From Schoenoplectus triqueter (lineage: Eukaryota > Streptophyta > Magnoliopsida > Poales > Cyperaceae): 38,229 nucleotides of DNA. Below the pieces are notes generated by a model that saw only the letters and a program-made list of their open reading frames with translations, was not told the DNA's origin and searched no databases. Position numbers and translations under genes: made by a program. Where the stretch lies: the NCBI GenBank assembly GCA_964058805.1, contig CAXKVV010001910.1:1-38229 (forward strand), read 5' to 3'. Shown in pieces: positions 31,700 to 38,229 of the stretch (position 1 is the stretch's first letter; each line of letters begins with the position of its first letter).

Positions 31700-34600
31700 C
31701 GAAAATGAGTCCTGGCGCGCAAAACATGAAAATGGGACACAAAGCCCTCGGTACCGCCGAAAATGAGTTCCGGCGCGCAAAACATGAAAACGGGAGCCGA
31801 CGCCCTCGGTACCGTCGAAATCGAGTCCAGGCGCGCAAAACATGAAAACGGGACACGACTCCCTCGATACCGCAGAAAACGATTCCGGAGCGCAAAACAA
31901 GAAAACGGGAGCCGATGCCCTCGGCACCGTTGAAAATGAGTCCGGGCGTGCAAAACATGAAAATGGGACACGACGCCCTCGTTCCCGCCGAAAACGAGTC
32001 CGGGCACGCAAAACATGAAAACGGTACACGACGTCCTCGGTACCGCAGAAAACGAGTTCCGGCGCGCAAAACATGAAAACGGGAGCCGACGCCCTCGGTA
32101 CCGTCGAAATCGAGTCCAGGCGCGCAAAACATGAAAACGGGACACGACTCCCTCGATACCGCAGAAAACGATTCCGGACAAGCAAAACATGAAAACGGGA
32201 GCCGACGCCCTCCGTACCGCCGAAACTGAGTCCGGGCGTGTAAAACATGGAAAATGGGTGCCGACGCCCTCGGTACCGCCGAAAATGAGTCCGGACGCGC
32301 AAAACATGAAAACGGTCCACGACGCCATTGGTACCGCAGAAAACGAGTCCGGGCGCGCAAAACATGAAAACGGGACACGACGCCCTCGGTACCGCGGAAA
32401 ACATGAAAACAGGACACGATGCCCTCCGTACCGTCGAAAACGAGTCCGGGCGCGCAAAACATGAAAACTGGACACGACTTTCTCGGTAGAGCCGAAAACG
32501 TGTCCGGGCACGCAAAACATGAAAACGGGACACGACTCCCTCGGTACCGCCAAAAACGAGTCCGGGCAATCAAAACATGAAAACGAGACACGAAGCCCTC
32601 GGTACCGCAGAAAACGAGTGCGGGCTCGCAAAACATGAAAACGGGACACAACGTCCTCGGTACAGCCGAAAACGAGTCCGGGCGTGAAAAACATGAAAAC
32701 GGGACCCGACGCCCTCGGTACAGCCGAAAACGAGTCCGGGCACGCAAAACATGAAAACGAGACACGACATCCTCGGTACCGCGGTAAACGAATCCGGGCG
32801 CGCAAAATAAGAAAACGGGACAAGAAGCCCTCGGTACCGCCGAAAACGAGTCCAAGCGCGTAAAACATGAAAACGGGACACGACGCCCTCGGAACCGCCG
32901 AAAACGAGCCCGGGCGCGCAAAACATGAAAACGGGACACGACTCCCTCGGTAGAAAATGAGTCCGGGCGCGCAAAATATTAAAACGGGACACGACTCCCT
33001 CGGTACCGCCTAAAACGAGTCCGGGCAATCAAAACATGAAAACGGGACACAAAGCCCTCGGTACCGCCGAAAACGAGTCCGGGCGTGCAAAACATGAAAA
33101 CGGGACACAACACCCTCGGTACAGTCGAAAACGAGGCCGGGCACACAAAACATGAAAACGGGACACGACGTCCTCGGTACCGCGGAAAACGAGTCTGGGC
33201 GCGCAAAACATGAAAACGAGAACCGACGCCCTCGGTACCGCCGAGAACGAGTCCGGTCGCGCAAAACATGAAAATGGGACACGACGCCCTCAGTACCGCC
33301 GAGAACGAGTCCGGTCGCGCAAAACATGAAAACGGGACACGACGCTATCAGTACCGCCGAAAACGAGTTCGGGCGCGCAAAACTTGAAAACAGGACCCGA
33401 CGCCCTCGGTACCGCCGAAAATGAGTCCGAGGGCGCAAAACATGAAAACGGGACACGATGCCCTCGGTACCGCCGAAAACGAATCCGGCCGCGGAAAACA
33501 TGAAAACGAGACACGACGCCCTCCGTACCGTCGAAAACGAGTCCCGGCGCGCAAAACATGAAAACGGGACACGACTCCCTCGGTACCGTCGAAAACGAGT
33601 CCGGGCGCGCAAAACATGAAAACGGGACACGACACCCTCGGTACCGTCGAAAACGAGTCCGGGCGAGCAAAACATGAAAATGGGACACAAAGCCCTCGGT
33701 ACCGACGAAAACGAGTCCGAGCGCGCAAAACAGGAAAACGAGACACGACGCCCTCAGTACAGCCGAAAATGAGTCCGGGCACGAAAAACCTGAAAACGGG
33801 ACACGACGTCCTCGGTACCGCAAAAAATGAGTTCGGGGGCGCAAAACATGAAAACGGGAGCTGATGCCCTCGGTACCGCCGAAACCGAGTCCGGGCGCGC
33901 AAAACATGAAAACGGGACACGACTCTCTCGGTACCGCCGAAAACGATTCCAGGAGCGCAAAACAAGAAAACGGGAGCCGACGCCCTCGGTACCGTTGAAA
34001 ATGAGTCCGGGCGTGAAAAACATCAAAATGGGACACGACGCCCTCGTTCCAGCCGAAAACGAGTCCGGGCACGCAAAACAAGAAAACGGGACACGACGTC
34101 CTCGGTATCGCAGAAAACGAGTTCCGGCGTGCAAAACATGAAAACGGGAGCCGATGCCCTCGGTACCGTCGAAACCGAGTCCAGGCGCGAAAAACATGAA
34201 AACGGGACACGACTCCCTCGATACCGCAGAAAACGATTCCGGACAAGCAAAACATCAAAACGAGAGTCGACGCCCTTGGTACCGCCGAAACTGAGTCCGG
34301 GCGTCTAAAACATGAAAAATGGGTGCCGACGCCCTCGGTACCGCCGAAAATGAGTCCGGGCGCGCAAAACATGAAAACGGGACCCGACGCCCTCCGTACT
34401 GCCGAAAACTTGTCCGGGCGCGCAAAACATGAAACGGGACACGACTCCCTCGGTACCGCCAAAAATTTGTCCGGGCAATCAAAACATGAAAGCGGGACAC
34501 GAAGCCCTCGGTACCGGAAAAAACGAGCGCGGACGCGCAAAGAATGAAAACGGGACACAACGCCCTCGGTACAGCTGAAAATGAGTCCGGGCGCGCAAAA

Positions 34601-37600
34601 CATGAAAACGGGACACGACGCCCTCCGTACCGCCGTTAACGAGTCCGGGCGCGCAAAACATGAAATCGAGAGACGACTCCCTCGCAACCGCCGAAAACGA
34701 TTTTGGGGGCGCGCAAGACATGAAAACGGGAGCCGACGCCCTCGGCACCTCCGAAAATGAGGCGGGGCGCGCAAAACATGAAAACGGGACACAAAGACCT
34801 TAGTACCGCCGAAAACGAGTCAGGGCGCGCAAAACATGAAAACGAGAACCGTCGCCCTCGGTACCGCCGAGAACGAGTCCGGTCGCGCAAAACATGAAAA
34901 CGGGACACGACGCCCTCAGTACCGCCGAAAACGAGTCCGGGTGCGCAAAACATGAAAACGGGACAAGACGCCATCAGTACCGTCGAAAACGAGTTCGGGC
35001 GCGCAAAACTTGAAAACTGGACCCGACGCCCTCGGTACCGCCGAAAACGAGTCTGGGAGCGCAAAACGGGAAAATTGGAGCCGACGCCCTCTGTACTGCC
35101 GAAAATGAGTCCGAGGGCGCAAAACATGAAAACGGGACACGACGCCCTCGGAACCGCCGAAAACGAATCCGGCCGCGGAAAACTTGAAAACGAGACACGA
35201 CGCCCTCCGTACCATCGAAAACGAGTCCCGGCGCGCAAAACATGAAAACGGGATACGACTCCCTCGGTACCGTCGAAAACGAGTCCGGGCGCGCAAAACA
35301 CGAAAACGAGACACGACACCCTCGGTACCGTCGAAAACGAGTCCGGGCACGCAAAACATGAAAACGGGACACGATGCCCTCGGTACCGCCGAAAACGAGT
35401 CTGGGCGCGCAAAACATGAAAATGGGACACGACGCCCTCAGTGCCGCCGAAAATGACTCCGGGAGCGCAAAACATGAAAACGGGACACGACGCCCTCGGT
35501 ACAGCCGAAAACGATTCCGGGCACGCAAAACATGAAAACGGGACACGACGTCCTCGGTACCGCAGAAAACGAGTCCGGGCGCGTAAAACATGAAAGCGGG
35601 AACGACGCCCTCGGTACCGCCGAAAATGACTCCGGGAGCGCAAAACATGAAAACGGGACACGATGCCCTCGGTACAGCCGAAAATGAGTCCGGGCACGAA
35701 AAACCTGAAAACGGGACACGACGTCCTCGGTACCGCAAAAAATTAGTCCGTGGGCGCAAAACATGAAAACGGGAGCCGATGCCCTCGGTACTGCCGAAAC
35801 CGAGTCCGGGCGCGCAAAACATTAAAACGGGACACGACTCCCTCGATACCGCCAAAAACGATTCCCGGAGCGCAAAACAAGAAAACGGGAGCCGACGCCC
35901 TTGGTACCGTTGAAAATGAGTCCGGGCGTGAAAAACATGAAAATGGGACACGACGCCCTCGTTCCAGCCGAAAACGAGTCCGGGCACGCAAAACATGAAA
36001 ACGGGACACGACGTCCTTGTTACTGCAGAAAACGAGTTCCGGTGCGCAAAACATGAAAACGGGAGCCGACGCCCTCGATATCGTCGAAAACGAGTCCAGA
36101 CGCGCAAAACATGAAAACGGGACACGACTCCCTCGATACCGCAGGAAATGATTCCGGACAAGCAAAACATGAAAACGGGAGCCGACGCCCTTGGTACCGC
36201 CGAAACCGAGTCCGGGCGTGTAAAACATGAAAACGGGACACGACGCCCTCGGTACCGCGGAAAACGAGTCCGGGCGCGCAAAACATGAAAACGGGGCACG
36301 ACACCCTCGGTACCGTCGAAAACGAGTCCGGGCGCGCAAAACATGAAAACGGGACACGACGCCCTCGGTACCGCCGAAAACGAGTCTGGGCGCGCAAAAC
36401 ATGAAAACGGGACACGACGCCCTCGGTACAGTCAAAAATGACTCCGGGAGCGCAAAACAAGAAAACGGGACACGACGCCCTCCGTACCGCCGAAAACGAG
36501 TCCGGGCGCGCAAAACATGAAATCGAGAGACGACTCCCTCGCAACCGCCGAAAACGATTTTGGGGGCGCGCAAGACATGAAAACGGGAGCCGACGCCCTC
36601 GGCACCTCCGAAAATGAGGCGGGGCGCGCAAAACATGAAAACGGGACACGACGGCCTCTATACCGCCGAAAACGAGTCCGGGCGCGCAAAACATGAAAAC
36701 GGGACACAAAGACCTTAGTACCGCCGAAAACGAGTCTGGGCGCGCAAAACATGAAAACGAGAACCGACGCCCTCGGTACCGCCGAGAACGAGTCCGGTCG
36801 CGCAAAACATGAAAACGGGACACGACGCCCTCAGTACCGCCGAAAACGAGTCCGGGTGCGCAAAACATGAAAACGGGACAAGACGCCATCAGTACCGTCG
36901 AAAACGAGTTCGGGCGCGCAAAACGTGAAAACTGGACCCGACGCCCTCGGTACCGCCGAAAACGAGTCCGGGAGCGCAAAACGGGAAAATTGGAGCCGAC
37001 GCCCTCTGTACTGCCGAAAATGAGTCCGAGGGCGCAAAACATGAAAACGGGACACGACGCCCTCGGAACCGCCGAAAACGAATCCGACCGCGGAAAACTT
37101 GAAAACGAGACACGACGCCCTCCGTACCATCGAAAACGAGTCCCGGCGCGCAAAACATGAAATCGGGAAACGACTCCCTCGGTACCGTCGAAAACGAGTC
37201 CGGGCGCGCAAAACACGAAAACGAGACACGACACCCTCGGTACCGTCGAAAACGAGTCCGGGCACGCAAAACATGAAAACGGGACACGACGCCCTCGGTA
37301 CCGCCGAAAACGAGTCTGGGCGCGCAAAACATGAAAACGGGACACGACGCCCTCAGTGCCGCCGAAAATGACTCCGGGAGCGCAAAACATGAAAACGGGA
37401 CACGACGCCCTCGGTACAGCCGAAAACGAGTCCGGGCACGCAAAACATGAAAACGGGACACGACGTCCTCGGTACCGCAGAAAACGAGTCCGGGCGCGTA
37501 AAACATGAAAGCGGGAACGACGCCCTCGGTACCGCCGAAAATGACTCCGGGAGCGCAAAACATGAAAACGGGACACGATGCCCTCGGTACAGCCGAAAAT

Positions 37601-38229
37601 GAGTCCGGGCACGAAAAACCTGAAAACGGGACACGACGTCCTCGGTACCGCAAAAAATTAGTCCGTGGGCGCAAAACATGAAAACGGTAGCCGATGCCCT
37701 CGGTACTGCCGAAACCGAGTCCGGGCGCGCAAAACATTAAAACGGGACACGACTCCCTCGATACCGCCAAAAACGATTCCCGGAGCGCAAAACAAGAAAA
37801 CGGGAGCCGACGCCCTTGGTACCGTTGAAAATGAGTCCGGGCGTGAAAAACATGAAAATGGGACACGACGCCCTCGTTCCAGCCGAAAACGAGTCCGGGC
37901 ACGCAAAACATGAAAACGGGACACGACGTCCTTGTTACTGCAGAAAATGAGTTCCGGTGCGCAAAACATGAAAACGGGAGCCGACGCCCTCGATATCGTC
38001 GAAAACGAGTCCAGACGCGCAAAACATGAAAACGGGACACGACTCCCTCGATACCGCAGGAAATGATTCCGGACAAGCAAAACATGAAAACGGGAGCCGA
38101 CGCCCTTGGTACCGCCGAAACCGAGTCCGGGCGTGTAAAACATGAAAACGGGACACGACGCCCTCGGTACCGCGGAAAACGAGTCCGGGCGCGCAAAACA
38201 TGAAAACGGGACACGACACCCTCGGTACC
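31700..38229 (+). repeat. GC-rich 58-bp satellite array, right segment (about 113 monomers, continues)
   Basis: This is the same satellite, orientation and register as 15603-24528, separated from it only by the giant LTR insertion. It runs to the window edge. Blocks of variants are shared with the left segment: 32979-33269 matches 20612-20902, 32570-33028 matches 20173-20661, and 33827-34141 matches 23374-23688. A 39-bp monomer near 32390 (CGCGGAAAACATG) matches one near 19712. A 33-monomer higher-order repeat occupies the last 4 kb. No gene is present. Confidence 0.97.
34440..38229 (+). repeat. Higher-order repeat, 1915 bp (33 monomers), two copies
   Basis: Almost every variant between about 34810 and 36310 recurs 1915 bp later up to the window edge, for example 35184 with 37099 and 35750 with 37665. 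Near the left edge the offset is 1857 bp (the GATTTTGGGGGCGCGC marker at about 34701 and 36558). The right copy therefore has exactly one extra 58-bp monomer at about 36648-36706. Confidence 0.88.

Noticed and set aside
15603..38229. CRISPR array
   Set aside because: There are no unique spacers between repeats. The 58-bp units are directly contiguous and the context is a plant satellite.

Overview
The window looks like repeat-rich heterochromatin from a flowering plant. It has very long LTR-type elements with 5-bp target-site duplications, a CACTA-type transposon end, TCP-like and G-box-like promoter motifs, AT-rich intergenic DNA and two different satellite DNAs, but no recognisable intact gene. 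The species cannot be told from the sequence. No gag, pol, transposase, rRNA or tRNA gene could be supported. Every long open frame lies in satellite DNA and is explained by its composition.

Layout. (1) 1-517 and 5930-10768: one very long LTR-like element on the minus strand, cut by the window start and split by (2). (2) 518-5924: a 5.4-kb solo LTR with TG...CA ends and a GATTC duplication. (3) 10769-11440 and about 14721-15602: an AT-rich satellite with a period of about 183 bp, interrupted by about 3.3 kb of mixed sequence that includes a CACTA-transposon end at 12537. (4) 15603-24528 and 31700-38229: a GC-rich, CpG-rich 58-bp satellite, about 15.4 kb in total, which runs off the right edge. 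(5) 24529-31694: a 7.17-kb LTR-like element of the same family as (1), in the opposite orientation. It sits inside the 58-bp array with an exact ACTGC duplication.

History. The two satellites abut directly at about 15603. One member of the giant LTR family landed in the AT-rich satellite and another in the 58-bp array, in opposite orientations. The left copy was later hit by a second LTR family. The 58-bp array has been reshaped by segmental duplications of 23, 24 and 33 monomers and by exchange between short homologies inside the monomer.

The most unusual signal is inside the giant LTR family. It carries many short dyads, mostly 21-22 bp, in which the two arms change together while the central bases stay constant. 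There are at least four sequence families of these dyads. Most lie downstream of a CCAAT/TATA-like core promoter that both copies share, so they would be transcribed if that promoter works. Comparisons were made by eye; no alignment or folding program was run.
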